Notes: generated from the sequence alone by a model not told the origin. Counted from the stretch's first letter, positions 51,639-63,788 are shown. The stretch: DNA of 64,000 bases from Protula sp. h YS-2021 (GCA_949752745.1 OX457031.1:53474303-53538302); one strand, 5' to 3'. Program-made: numbers and translations.

Positions 51639-52695
51639 TCAGAGTCTGTTTCGTGGTTTTCCTCTTCTTGTAAAACTTCGTTCCACCAGACTGCTGGGGA
51701 GTCCTGCAAGAAGGAGGGCTATTATAAGCCACTGATTTAGCAGCAACAAACGGCCAATACTATGCAAATTATTCAACACATCAGTATCCTCTTGCAAATA
51801 ATGCTTAATAAAAGTGTTTGGCGAGACCCAGCAGCCAACCCGAAGCAAATCACACATCAATTCACCATTAGCTTTACGTAAGGAGTGAACCACATGTCTC
51901 ACCTGATGAGATTTAATCGATAATCTCTGTTGAATTACATGTTCAGGGTCTTTAATTATATCATCACATGCTAACAATATAGTCTTCTTCATATAATTAG
52001 AAATGGACGCTTTAATACTACGCATGAAAGACATAAACAGACGACGCTCCGACGTGCTGCGATAAGTACCCGACCGTTTAACAAACGCGAGACAGCTACG
52101 TGACCGTACACCCGACAAGGCTGGTATCACAATTTGCTTAAAAGTACCCAAGCCTTTAGTCACAATGTGTGTCTTACCCAAAAAAAGATGGCAATGTTTT
52201 CAGAACAAACGCCTCCCACAAACCGTTGACCTGACTAATAGACTTTTGTAATGCGTGTATTTCACCGTGGCGTTTATCCGACGCTAACGCCACGAGAAAT
52301 ACGCACTTAAGGGTCAGTAACATGTTCGACATTATAGAATGATGGAAAAGTGGCAATGTGAAATACTTCAAAACCAGTGACAAATCCCAAGGCACCACTG
52401 TCCTATCAGCAATAGGTTGTTCCAACTGAAAAGACCTAAACCAATCCGCCAACACTTTACAGAATGATAAATCATAACCGGATGTTCGCTGCAAAATAAA
52501 TCTGAGAGCCGAGCGGTAAGTCATAATCGATCTAACCGAGACCTTTCGGGCCTGGAACAAATGCAGAAAAAAGTCGGCCACTGCCATTGCCGCAGCTGCC
52601 ATGGGATCGATAGCCCTATCAAGACACCATGACTCAAACAAACGCCAATGTGACAAGTACACCTTGTTCATAGAGTCCCTATGAATAATGCCCAT
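51639..52695 (-). pseudogene. DIRS tyrosine recombinase, one frameshift
   Basis: Integrates the circular cDNA by recombination. The N-terminal half is 52174-52695 (SHWRLFESWCLDRAIDP, TYRSALRFILQR, VPWDLSLVLKYF), and the catalytic Arg is in LASDKRHGEIHAL. The C-terminal half is 51639-52181 with SHQVRHVVHS (His and second Arg), GCWVS and FIKHYL (nucleophilic Tyr). All catalytic residues are present. The halves are in different frames and meet at 52174-52181, so a single indel breaks the gene. Confidence 0.88.
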
Positions 52696-52864
52696 CCACT
52701 ATATTACTCGCTGAGAAAACCCCTTAGATGTCAGGAAGGAAAACTTATGCAGTAAAGTTTCAGCCGAAAGAACTGAGGATTTGGATGGTAATGATCCCAA
52801 TGAGGTTGACGCATACTGCCTAACTGTGGGGGAATTGAAAGACTCATGACGCACGGTAACCGCA

Positions 52865-53950
52865 TCAACAAAGGAACCAAGGCAGTTCTGGAAGATCGGG
52901 GGCTAACAGTAGGGGACGATGGGGCCTCTCATGCCAAACCTTTGTGAGAAACTTCATCATGAGAGTCGACAGTGGAAATGCAAACAACACCTGCGTGGAC
53001 CACTGACACAGCAACACATCGATCGCTATTGCCGCCATATCCGGAAACGGAGACATGTACACCGGAAGACGATGATAGAGACGATTGGCAAATAGATCAA
53101 CCTGAGGTGGACCCCACTGAGACTGCGAAGCCATCCAGCAAAACTTGTAATCCGCTAATGCACACTCGGTGTGAACAACGTGACCCATCCGAGAAGCTAA
53201 GTCCGCGAGAAAATTCAAACTGCCTGCAATGTGAGAGGGCTGAATAAAAAAAACGCTATCCCGAGCATCCAACGGGACCTATTTGATGAGACGAGACAAC
53301 ATGGGTGAGCGTGTTCCGCCCTGCTCGGACCAATAAGACACCACCGTCTGAATGTCTATTAGAAACTGAACCACGTGACCGTCGAGAAATGTTTGCAGAG
53401 TTTTACAAGCCATCCAAACCCCTTTCATTTCACGCACATTGATATGTATTGGTTGTTCGTGCCTGGGCCAACAACCCTTCCACATATAATCCTGGAAAAA
53501 GAAGCCCCACCCGGTGCAAGAAGCGTCCGCCTGTACTTGCCTTGATGGAACTGGCAGAGATAAAGGCACCCGACCACAAGATTGGGTTGAAACGATCACC
53601 AGTCTAGATGCCTGTGAGCTAGCAACGACAGCCTTATCCGATCCCCCGGCCACCTGCACCGACGCAATGCCTTCAAAACCACACGTTGAAACTCCCGTAA
53701 ATGACACCTGCCCAGTTCATCTTTTCCATTGCCATTAACAGACTTAGAAGTGACTTCAGTTGGGACACCCGAGGCTTGGGTGTAGACACAAACCTGGCAA
53801 TGAGAAACATCATTTTCTGAATTCGACTTTGTGTGGAAAAGCTCTGGCGCTCACAAAATCTAAAAATTCTCCCAGAAACTCTATGGTCTGACTCAGAACT
53901 AGCTCCGACTTGTTGCGATTGACGAACAACCCTACGACCCCGCACTAGTA
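52865..53950 (-). pseudogene. DIRS RNase H and RT thumb remnant
   Basis: From 53945 down: an RT post-catalytic segment (NKSELVLSQTIEFLGEFLDF). Then RNase H with QADASCTGWGFFF, HINVREMKGVW, FLIDIQTVVSYW and QGGTRSPMLS. Then IAGSLNFLADLASR and WGPPQVDLFANRLYHRLPVY, which is specific to DIRS-like pol. Frames change at about 53700 and 53280. Confidence 0.87.
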
Positions 53951-54449
53951 TGCCGATTTCAGATTACCCCCTTAAATGTCTCCCCCCCCCCCGGAAATCT
54001 GAAATCGATTTTAGATTCCCCTCTCCGATTCCAAATCCCCCCGGCATACCTAGAATTGTTAAAATTTTACATCTGTCAATGTATATACAGACTTGCAATG
54101 CCATGGCTGTCATCGAAGCAGTCACACTAATCCTCGATACTCCGATGACTGCTTAGATGTGCCTTTTGTGGGACTGGCTTGTGCTTTGGTCTTAATTGAC
54201 ACTACCAATCCGACTCCGTCTTCTTGTGCCCTCTTGTACACATCAAGCCTTGTTTTATTGTTTAACCTGTACCAGGTGGATTATCCTCCTGTAGACCAGG
54301 CCTGTCTGACAAAGGCCTGTCATAGTTCGGCAGAAAAATGTCATAAAACTTTTTTTTTTGTTTGATTTCTGTCTGTTTTTAATTTTGAGAGGGGGAATTT
54401 GAAATCGGGAGGGGGGAGCTGAAATTGGGGGTAATATGAAATCGCTATA
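53949..54449. mobile_element. ~500-bp MITE inside the DIRS element
   Basis: Ends TATGCCGATTTCAGATTACC and GGTAATATGAAATCGCTATA are inverted with a TA at each border. The C-rich left arm (CCCCCCCCCCGGAAATC) mirrors a G-rich right arm. It lies exactly where the DIRS RT palm and YxDD box should be. Confidence 0.75.
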
Positions 54450-56060
54450 CCGGCCCAGCAGAAGATCCAAAAGTAGTTACCTATCCGAACTTACTAACAA
54501 CCAGTCGTCGAAATGTTGGAACAGCATCAACCCTACTCAATTTGGGAGCTTCCATCGCTTACCAAGCTTGCCAAAAATTCGCTAGGCTTCCCTCTAAGGG
54601 CACATTTACGTTTTATTCGCAAAATTTACCAACCAATTCTTCGCAGAAACCTAAAGTATCTAGCAGAGATCGTCGTGCGATCTGTGCCTCATACTTTGAT
54701 TGGTTGTCACCTCTTCTTAGGAGTGGCAGTCTGCTTTGGGGTGTCAGCACTGGAATTGAACCCGGCCTCTTCCTCTGCGTAGCTGTCTGAGGGGTGGCGA
54801 CGTGTCGCTGCTTCGCTGGAGTGGTACGTGTTGTCAGGGCCTTGCGCATTAACGAATCTTTTGGTCTAACCCTTGCCGCTTCAATCACATTCTTGAGCAA
54901 CTCCGCAGGAAATAAGTGTGATAGGAATGAATGTGATAGGATCTCTGCGAACGACCACAAGCCAAGACAATAAATATGCATTTAGCTTCAGCAAATCTGA
55001 TTACGCGGCCACCACTGAATCAAACACACGATCAAACAATGCGTTGGCCCCGGGGTCGACGAACTTTGTTAGCGCTTGGAATACCGCATCATGGAAGGAA
55101 AGAGTGCACATGCTTTTCCTGGCAACCTCGTCCAAAAAACGGACAGTCACGCTCTGCTAACGGCACAATGGAATCAGGATTAACTTTCGGAAGCCAAGGA
55201 GCCATATCCTTGGGATACATGAGTGGTTGAAAGGGTAAAACCCCGGCATCTGACTGATAAGACGCTGTCGTTACGTGCAAGACCTTTGAAGGCAGTAATC
55301 ATGACCAATGACGTGGCCGAGACTCTTGCAAGGACTGAAGTTCTTCCAGAACGTTGGCCACACAGGGAGCTAAATGGCTTGTACTCCCCCCGCGGTGAGA
55401 CATCGTGTGGCATAGAATGCGAAGTCTCTGACGACGTAGTGTGAGTAAGCACCAAGGGAAGAGGACGCGAAGCCCTTGCCTTGAGTGCTGACGCAGTAAC
55501 ATTATTCGCAGTAGTTTTAGTGAGACGCGTTTTGGTCTGTTCATTATCACTAACCATCGCAGGTTCGTCTTTCCCTTGCGAAGAATTGTCCGCTGAAGAG
55601 GCAGAAGACATAACCTACGCGTACTCTCCGTCAATGGCTGTACAGGGGCAATGAGGGGAATCAGCGATGGCTGCATATCCTTCAGTGATGATAGCTCAGT
55701 CGTAATAGTGGCCCACGGGACCGAGTTTAGACATGATGTTGCCGAAGCCACCGACCCTGACTTAGACGCAATGTTGCGTAGCACCTTAATCTGACGCATG
55801 TCGTAAAGTGGCAAGATGCAAATTGAGGCTTAAAGCGAACTTCTTTAACGGGGAGTGATCTTGTCTACCCGGGGAAGTTCTCGACAGAACATGTTTTACA
55901 GCTGTGGAAATGCTGATATCCAACTCGGTAGTAGTAGGCAACTGTTGCGCCGACACTTCATGAGCAACTGCATTCTTCTCCATTGTGATATCATTAACCA
56001 ACGGAGCGTGCAACAACGATTGAACGCTACAGGTACGACTCCGCTGTGACGACCACATGA
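54450..56060 (-). pseudogene. DIRS ORF1 (gag-like) and start of pol, interrupted
   Basis: Frames 55786-56058, 55299-55814, 55180-55611 and 54613-54981 cover a basic, low-complexity ORF1-like stretch with stops between. Near 54490-54590 the - strand reads EGSLANFWQAW and MEAPKL, the linker that precedes DIRS RT. Assignment of ORF1 rests on position; the sequence itself has no strong motif. Confidence 0.6.
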
Positions 56061-56667
56061 TCGATTCTTCACCGAGTCATATGTGGACAGAAGTGGCTAC
56101 ACTACTCCACACCGGGATAAATCGTCACAAAAATAAATGTTGGCGTATTTATCAACAGAAAGAGATAGTGTATCTCCCCAAAGAGAGTTGCCGCAGTATC
56201 GAGGCAATAGAAGACAAGTCCTCCTAAACCCGTGATAAATGGGTGTCCGATCACCCTACAATGCCCTGTTATTGGCAGAAGGGAAGAAGGACGGCAGAAA
56301 ATTTAAACTTTCTTGTTTGCAGAACCGACTGAGTGTAAACTATTTGCTGACCATGAGGGAAACCTTCGAAATGGAAACTGAGAAAATCGCCCAGAAACCG
56401 TCTGACTGTCTATTACACACAACCTACACTACGTTCTGATGACAGGGAAGCATTTACCGAACGAAAGCCGGTCTGACAAAACCCAGAACTATCACGTGTA
56501 GGAATCAGCAAAGTCAGCAACCGGCCAAAACGTACACCTAGCAAGAAAAAACTTACAATATACGTAGAGCTAATATCCAAGATAAATGATATCCAAAAAG
56601 TTTACCGTGATTTTGATCCGTCATTTTCACAAAAATTCTACCCGAAAAAGATCTGTTATTCGGACCG

Positions 56668-56856
56668 GGAATGGTTTTATCACATGACAGAAACTGCACC
56701 TGGGCTGATTGGTCTGTTGTTTGACAGGAATTGTAAACATAGCAACAGGGCACCGACCAAGGGCACCCATGTGGGGCTATTAGTTCCACAAAAGTTTTTA
56801 TTTATTTATGGATCTCGATAACTAATGTTCACATTGGAAAACCAATGTTGATGGCT
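56668..56856. repeat. Inverted terminal repeat of the DIRS element, right
   Basis: Complement of 51026-51214; on the element's strand this is the upstream end. Confidence 0.85.
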
Positions 56857-58006
56857 TCGGAGTTTACAAGCCGATATTTTGGAAATTACAATTTAAAAAA
56901 ACATCCAATTTCACATGTTTGGGCTCTTGATAATTTAAGCTGGTTTTATAACATGTCAAATGTCAAAGTCAAATGTAGTTTCCCAGCATTAAAGGGAAAT
57001 GCGGGTCTCTCACCTACAATTGACATTTCCTTCATACTTTCACAGTTTAGTGCTTGGAGGGTATACAGTCAAAAATTGAAAAGAAAAAAGGAGGTCACCG
57101 ATATTATAAGAGAAATAAAGACACTGAAAGGTCGCGTACTATAGAAACCATTGGAAAAACCAAGACATTTCAATCAAAATGCAAAATTCCCATATAATCA
57201 CAATTGACAATTGCCTCATTTTTTCAATGTTTGAAGAACACACTATACGAAATGTTTTAAGCAAATAAAAAATATATGTCACCGTATCAAGAAGAGAATT
57301 ATACAATCGTTTTGACAAAATCCCATTGACTTAATGGATAAATGGTGAAAACAGTGTAATATGATTTTAATGGACACTATATCAACACAGGCCCTTCTAG
57401 AAACAAAATATCAATACAGACCATTTCTGGACACGACTCTATTTGTCTTTGAAAAGAATTTTTCGATCTAGACGGATTTAGTAGTTATTTATACTGTGTA
57501 AACATGGGTTCAAACTCGGCGACATTCAATGTAATGCGCATTTCGGTCGCTAGATGGCGCAGAGATACCCGCATTTTCCTTTAAAGACTGAAACAGTAGT
57601 TATGCATTTTAATGTTTTGAATTTTTAATTCGATATTTTTTTGGGATTTTCTCACTGAAATTGAATTCAATTAAATTTAAAACAACACCAAGGAGATAGA
57701 ATTTCCGATCAACAACTATGCGAGTCACAAAAAGCTAATATCATACGAACGTAACATTTTTCCTATCTTGCTATCCTACACAATTAGCCAAAAATGTGAC
57801 ACAAGATTAGGAAAAAGTTCTTGTTGTCATTTATTTCCTTTTCATTGCAAATACACACTTAATCAGACGCCAATCAATCAATTAAACATAGTTTCGTGTG
57901 TAGATTTATCACAGGCGATACTTCTAGGAAAACAGTATCAAATATTTAAATTTAATTATGAAACTTAAAATATTCTTTATACTTAGTTCTTTATTGTTTT
58001 CCAAAA
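56857..58006. other. No gene seen
   Basis: AT-rich. A 99-codon + frame (56845-57144) starts in the DIRS inverted repeat and has no known domain. Confidence 0.5.
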
Positions 58007-58008
58007 TA

Positions 58009-58735
58009 CAGCAAAACTGGTGCTTAGGACACTTGCCTATAAGGGACACCTGTACATTAGGGAAAACACTTTCTGTCAGCCCTTTTTTAAACCCCATTGA
58101 CTTGTAAGTTAAGCGACCCTGCCAACTGGGGACACCTGCGAATTAGGGGCAAAGGCCACATTCATTTGTGAATAACTCCTTAAATGCATTGAAAATAACC
58201 TGTCTGCTGAGGATAGTAGTCTTTCACTGCAAACAAACAAAACTCCAATGTGGCACTCGTTGCTGCTTGCTCCCTTAATCCCTGCTTATTGATCTTAAAC
58301 AAAACTTGAGTTAGTCGTTTCACGTATTGTTTGGACAGGAATTGACCGTGGTAGGACAATGACATTACGGAGTTATTGCTCTGCTATAAATTACTTGGAG
58401 TGCTTAAGTGTACTTCATACTGAATTGCAATTTTAATACAGAGATATCGCTTCGAATAAATCTAAATGGGAGGTGTTAAGCGGAAGAGAAATGAACTTCC
58501 ACTGGCAGAAAATGTGAAAATAATCAAGGCTAGCAATGGCAAAAGCATTCGAAAATTGGCAGATAAATTTAATTTAAGCAAAACGCAAGTTGCAGGCATT
58601 TTACAAAAGAAAGATGCTTATTTGGATCAGTTTAACGATGCCGAAAATAGACAAATGAAAAAATGTTCATTCGGTCTAAAAGTGATGAACTATGAATCGA
58701 AAAAGGTTTGAAAATATAGGATTACATGTAACGCC
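58009..58735 (+). mobile_element. 5' part of a pogo/Tigger-type transposon
   Basis: Starts TA/CAGCAAAACTGG (58007-58020), a pogo-like end, followed by repeated GGGACACCTG blocks (58044, 58130). 450 bases later comes a CENP-B-like HTH frame. The catalytic DDE domain and the right end are absent, so the copy is truncated. Confidence 0.6.
58466..58711 (+). pseudogene. CENP-B/pogo-type N-terminal HTH of a transposase, truncated
   Basis: 81 codons. Residues 4-50 (KRKRNELPLAENVKIIKA, RKLADKFNLSKTQVAGIL) match the N-terminal helix-turn-helix of pogo, Tigger, jerky and CENP-B proteins, which binds the transposon ends. The protein stops after VMNYESKKV, long before a DDE catalytic domain could occur. 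The pogo-like end at 58009 upstream supports a transposon origin. A host exon spliced to distant sequence is the alternative, but no donor is evident. Confidence 0.75.
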
Positions 58736-58934
58736 TTGCCTTCTAGTTCAACTGCCGCTGAACAATTCTAGCCAGACCGATTGGCGCCAGCTCAAATGAC
58801 TGGATAGCCTTGAACGAGAGTGTAAAGTAGTTATGCTTACTTCATGACTTGACCAAAATTGTCGATATGATTGAAAATTAAGGCGGTTCTGTTTGATATG
58901 CATTCTGTTAGGTTTTTAGGTGAACTACGGACAC

Positions 58935-58985
58935 ATGAGCTATGCTCATGGTGTACACTCTGTTGACTGTCTGTCCGTCTTCCGC
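58935..58985 (+). repeat. Hairpin-headed repeat, locus G
   Basis: ACATGAGC/TAT/GCTCATGGTGT stem-loop (58935-58956), followed by TGACTGTCTGTCCGTC (58964-58979). Only the head and box are present; no tandem array follows. Confidence 0.6.
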
Positions 58986-58989
58986 AAGT

Positions 58990-60890
58990 AAGCACTGCAT
59001 ACTCTAAATCATTGCTACGTTTGCTACATTTTGCAATTTACTGCAATAAAATTTTGAGGAAATGTGGTCCACTGGAGTGAGAGGGGATCATTTAATTTTA
59101 GTGATTATACATTTGTTTTACATTTGTTTTAGTGATTATACAGTTGTTTTCCCTCAAAGTTACCTCATCCTACAAAACAGCATTTTTCGGAAAATCATCA
59201 GCGCTTACTTTGGAAGATAAGAGTTTGCAAACATAAGGAAAAATAGTATCCAAAAATTGGTAACAACTGTTTAGCTGAGTTACTGGTGTGACATTATTAT
59301 TATTTAAATAAATTAAACATGAATCACCAATCACGAAATTCAAAGCCATCAACCATTGAGTTTTACAGCCACTCTTTTGAAAAAAAACAAGTCAACGGAT
59401 TTTTATATCGTAGCACCTATGCATATAAAAAATTATAGTCACACTTGTTGCATAGGTGTCGCGTAACCTTATGTTCTATATAGAAAAAGTATCGGAAATA
59501 CAGAAATAATCAAACGTAGACACTATATCAAAGAATTACATTGATATAAAATTAAGAATTCATTGCTTCATTATGCGTATGTTGCAAAATAGTAAGCAAT
59601 GCGTGGTATATACCATTCCTTTGTATCTCAGCTATAAGCCATCCATGATCTCACACTTGCAACTGACGAAGCATGGACGCAACAATAATGTGATTATTGA
59701 GATATCTTGCAAATGTCAACCCAAGTGGAAGAGGGAGATAGCAGTCATATTTCAGTCACCCTGGCGCATTCATTCTGTTTAATCACCCACCTTTAATTAA
59801 GACATCTCTGGTTTGCCCCGCAAAATATATTGGAATTGCATTTGTATTTACTTAAAAAGCTATTACCCTTCACGTATTTCTAAAACGTTATTTTATGATA
59901 ATAAAAAAGCTAGCTAAATTGTATTCGTTAAAACAAATGCCATAATAAAAATATTAATTGGGGTATGCCTTGAACGTTTTCCTTTTTCTGTAGGAGAAAG
60001 GCAAAGGCATAGTGCTCACGCCAAATTTTTTCTTCCTCCACTTTGCATCTACTACAACATCTAGGCCTCTTCTTAACAATCCTCATAATATGATTCTATA
60101 CACTAAGGATGTGAGGCTTTCAGCTTTTGACACTGGCCTAAATTCCCTAAATCGAAAGGAACAAGCACTTTATAAAAACCACTTATGATTCTTTGCCACT
60201 GTCAGCCGTAATCAACTCTTTGATAATAAAATTATGGTTTTCTTAGTCATGATGCCATTAACCCCCTTGGATAATCAATTTTTTGGCCTGTTTTTCTTTC
60301 TTTTTGGACAAGTTAATACCATGCGTTTGAACAAAACTAGTAAACTGACTAAATCCCACCCCGTATGCAATAACACTTATTTTAAAGTAATGCGTTTTCT
60401 ACATTATATACTATATTTTACTTCACACTTGGCATTTAATTATCTAGGATTTAGATGTGATACAGTTCTGCTTAAAATATAGGCTAAAATATAAAATTTA
60501 GGCTAAAATATAGAAAGAAACAATATGAAATAAGTAAACATCTGAACAGTTTAACCATGCATTTGACCAAGACATTAAATAAGTGTCAACAAGTGGTTTT
60601 ATCAAGGGCAGGATCGTATTTAAGATTCAATTTCTATCTAAAATTACTCAAAAACAAAAAAAAAGAAATAAAGTTTTACTAAACTGATTTGCTGAGCAAA
60701 TAAGTCACTTAAAAAAATTATTACAATTAGATATGTCCTATAAATTAATAATAATAAAATTCTCTACCGAGGCACAAAAGCAAATTTCTACCAAAAAGAA
60801 GTCTATTTGTTAGTCACCAAACTGATCAACGTTTTTTAAAATCTCAGAGAAGCAACATAATCCCTTTCAAAAGAGCAAACTAATGATTCC
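58990..60890. other. No gene seen
   Basis: AT-rich. Frames at 59573-59782 and 60234-60482 are short and unrecognised. Confidence 0.5.
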
Positions 60891-61078
60891 ACTATTTCCA
60901 AGGCTCGACATTAATGCAAAACTGTCACTGAGCAGTTTGTGAGTGCCGTCCCAATCGTTTGGCACCCAAACCATTACGCCACCAGTGTCGAAGCGACAGA
61001 TCTGGTTCACGCAATCCGAGATCAGCGTTTTCTAACTCATTTTCACGGTAAAGTTGGAACATAGGCTCGTCATTCATT

Positions 61079-61417
61079 TCATTGAAAGATCATTAAAGAC
61101 GTGTCGCCAATTAAAAGGCTTCCTTCAATGGTGATTGTTGGTCTAACGTATTCTATTTCGACGCCTTCGGTCATCGGAGATGTGCGGTCGATGTGCCCAG
61201 ATTCCAGTTTTACGGAGCATCTAATCAATAATTGTTCTTCTAAAGTCTCCGCTGCGGTCTTTGTCGCACTGTAAAAGTGCAGTATCCGTATCCTTACGAG
61301 ACGTAGTAACGGGAGGACGACGTTTTCCAGGTCTATCTTGGGTGCAAACTGTGTCATAATAATGCTTCCACAGCTACTAAACAGCAGTATTATCATATGA
61401 AGCCACCAATGGGACAA
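61079..61417 (-). CDS. Unrecognised 112-codon open frame, possible exon
   Basis: I do not recognise it. It starts WWLHMIILLFSSCGS, which resembles a signal peptide, followed by mixed polar sequence (TAAETLEEQLLIRCSVKLES, VEIEYVRPTITIEGS). About 60 bases further on the - strand (61045-60890), in another frame, a second compact stretch reads ISDCVNQICRFDTGGVMVWV then PNDWDGTHKLLS, ending at a stop near 60880. It could be the last exon of a small secreted-protein gene if an intron joins the two, but no strong donor is seen. Chance is still possible. Confidence 0.3.
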   Translation of the reverse strand: MSHWWLHMIILLFSSCGSIIMTQFAPKIDLENVVLPLLRLVRIRILHFYSATKTAAETLEEQLLIRCSVKLESGHIDRTSPMTEGVEIEYVRPTITIEGSLLIGDTSLMIFQ

Positions 61418-61419
61418 AA

Positions 61420-62760
61420 GTCTGAAGTGCCAAAGGCCTGCTTGTGACAGTTTGATGGAAGTACGTATCTTAACGTGCGTTCATTGAGCCGCTACAGACA
61501 TAAGTGTAATACTGGCTATGCATAACAAAGCCAAAAAAACAAAGAAAATTACCAGGAAAGGGACCACTTCGATTAATATGTCAAAATTAAAATCTTTATA
61601 AGCAGCTTGAAAATGTGACAATAAAACAGTCACGAATATACTTAACAAGGATGCAGATGAGTTTTTACACTTAGGACGGAGTTCTGTGGTGTCATTGGGT
61701 TACTGGCAATTCTGAAAATTCCTCTTTTTTCCTATTTACGCTTGTAGTTGACCATGGAATCTTGTTCCAGCCGATGTTTTTTATATAGGTCGTCATAATT
61801 AACATGAAGTTTTTAAAGCTAAATATTTGATAACTTTTGCTTGGGATTAAAATACATCATAAGATTACTTTTCTCAAGGAATTATTTGGTGACCTTCTTT
61901 TTGACTGTAACATCATTATGATGTCATTTCATCGATTTTCGTTATTTTTGCAGTTCTGATCCCAACTGGAACTTAATTTAATACAAAACTTTTTACGTTG
62001 TATAGAAATTTGAGATAAATGTCCTTGCAAGTTCCTGGCAATACCATACAACTTCCCGGCCGTAATGCACAGTATCACAGTAAGACAAGTCCTCTGTTGA
62101 AGCAGACATTGACGAAAATGCTAACGCTTTTGCTTCTGTTCAGTACGCAGTACTCATAGCAATATGCTCAAAGCACGGTTTAACTATTCATGTTAACTAT
62201 TTTTCTAATGAGTAACTAAGCGTATATGCACAAGGGCGTAAGCGCAAAAGCTGTCATTGTATTGCAGGATACTACGCTCGAGTGCTGAGCAGTTAAATAA
62301 ACTGTGCATTTCATTTGTCTTTATTTATGATCAAAAAGATATAGCAGCTTTCAATCGTTTTGTAATTTTCATAAAGGAAAATCAATTGTTTTGCATAGCT
62401 ATTATTGTCATTTATGTGCCTAAAATGCCATTTTATTTATACAATAGAGTCTGAAAATCTCAAGAAGTAATTTGTTTAAAAATAAAGTGTTATTTGTTTT
62501 TAAAACCTGCGAGATATGCCCCCTACGCTGTAATCCCCCTAGACGTTTGGTGGACCTACTCCCGTGCCGCATGCCTCACGGAGCTTTGCAAACACTGAGG
62601 AGACACTGAAGCGGTAAACCATCAGAGTAGTGGCGGTCAGACAAACACTGAGCAGACACGGAGGTGGAGCTTATAGCAAGCGAGTGTTAGGCTGAAGTCT
62701 GGTTGGCCGCTGAGTCGTGCGGGAATTAAGTCGGACAGTACATAAACAAGTGCTGCTGGG
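61420..62760. other. No gene seen
   Basis: AT-rich sequence. Short frames only. From about 62530 the base composition becomes more GC-rich, approaching the recombinase gene. Confidence 0.45.
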
Positions 62761-62811
62761 CAACTCTTCATAAATGCAAGAGAGCCGTGGTCAAGCAAGC
62801 GCTTCCAGCAA

Positions 62812-63788
62812 ATGCCACACTACGTATTCATTCGGGCACGTCCCGCTCGCAGACCTGCGTCGCAACATGTCACCTTCTACAATGCATTTCTTATTCCGGG
62901 AGTGGTACGGGAAACACAGATTTTGGACGACAAAGTGGCCCAGTTCCGCCCAGCAGCCCTCACAGAAAGCAATCGTAAAACGTACTCGGCCGAAATGAAG
63001 TCGTACCTAGCCTTCTGTTATTTCTTTAGAATGAGCCCAGCCCACTCAGACACTACGACCTTACTCAGTTACGCGTGCTTCCTTAGCCGCTCCCTGAAGC
63101 CCAAGTCCGTGAGATGTTACCTTTCTGCAGCCCACCTTCTCCATATGGAGCTCGGTTACGCGAATCCCCTGCAGGACAACCACTTCCTGAAGGCGCTTCT
63201 GAAAGCCATCGAGACCCAGAAAGGCACCCAACCTCGACAGAAATTACCGCTCTCATTGAATATCTTGCAGCGCATCCGAGGAGTACTCGAACTATCGCAA
63301 CAATTTGATGCTTGTTCCTGGGCGGCATGTCTCAATGGCTTCTTTACCTTTGTGCGCAAATCCTCGCTGCTAACCCGCACCCAAGTGAGCCACGACTGTA
63401 GGACCGGTAGAACGTAACGTTGTGCGAGGACTACGCCTTGGTTCATGTGAAACGCACCAAAACACTTCGAGATTTTTCACGAGCTTTATTTATCCCCGTT
63501 ACAGAAATAGCGCAGTCTAACTTGTGTCCCACCATGGCTGAAACGCTGTTTTTGCCAGTCCCCAGCCCCAACGCTCTTTTCCTACAACGCATCAGACGGA
63601 ACATCCCACTATCCCACTCAGTATTTTCGTCATTACTCATATGTAAATTGCGTGACATTGGCCTAGGTAGCTCGGCTTACAATGGCCACAGCCTACGCCG
63701 AGCCGAAGGAACTTTCGCACTTGCTTGCGTACTCCCGCCACAGGTGATTAAAAGCCAAAGGGACTCAGTTCAAAACACCTTATCGTAA
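62812..63788 (+). pseudogene. Tyrosine recombinase (DIRS/Ngaro- or Crypton-type), frameshifted
   Basis: The first part, 62812-63417, has an N-terminal SAM-like core: SNRKTYSAEMKSYLAFCYFF and KPKSVRCYLSAAHLLHMELG. It then has the first catalytic Arg in GFFTFVRKSSLL. The second part, 63420-63788, is in another frame, with a Lys region (VHVKRTKTLRD), the catalytic His/Arg in GHSLRRAEGTFAL and a following PPQVIKSQRD. The frame then ends before a Tyr in the expected register, so a second indel probably lies near 63760. No RT is visible in this window, so it may be a Crypton-like gene or the edge of a DIRS/Ngaro element continuing past 64000. Confidence 0.8.

Larger units (their letters stand above)
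51026..56856 (-). mobile_element. DIRS-type (tyrosine-recombinase) retrotransposon, defective
   Basis: Bounded by 189-bp inverted repeats (51026-51214 and 56668-56856) sharing blocks such as TAAATAAAAACTTTTGTGGA. - strand order: ORF1 (gag-like), a reverse-transcriptase remnant, RNase H of the DIRS type (HIAG-LNFLAD...WGPPQVDLFANR), then a tyrosine recombinase. Inverted ends plus a tyrosine recombinase define DIRS. The RT palm is missing and a MITE occupies the gap. No target duplication is expected for this class, and none is seen. Confidence 0.9.
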
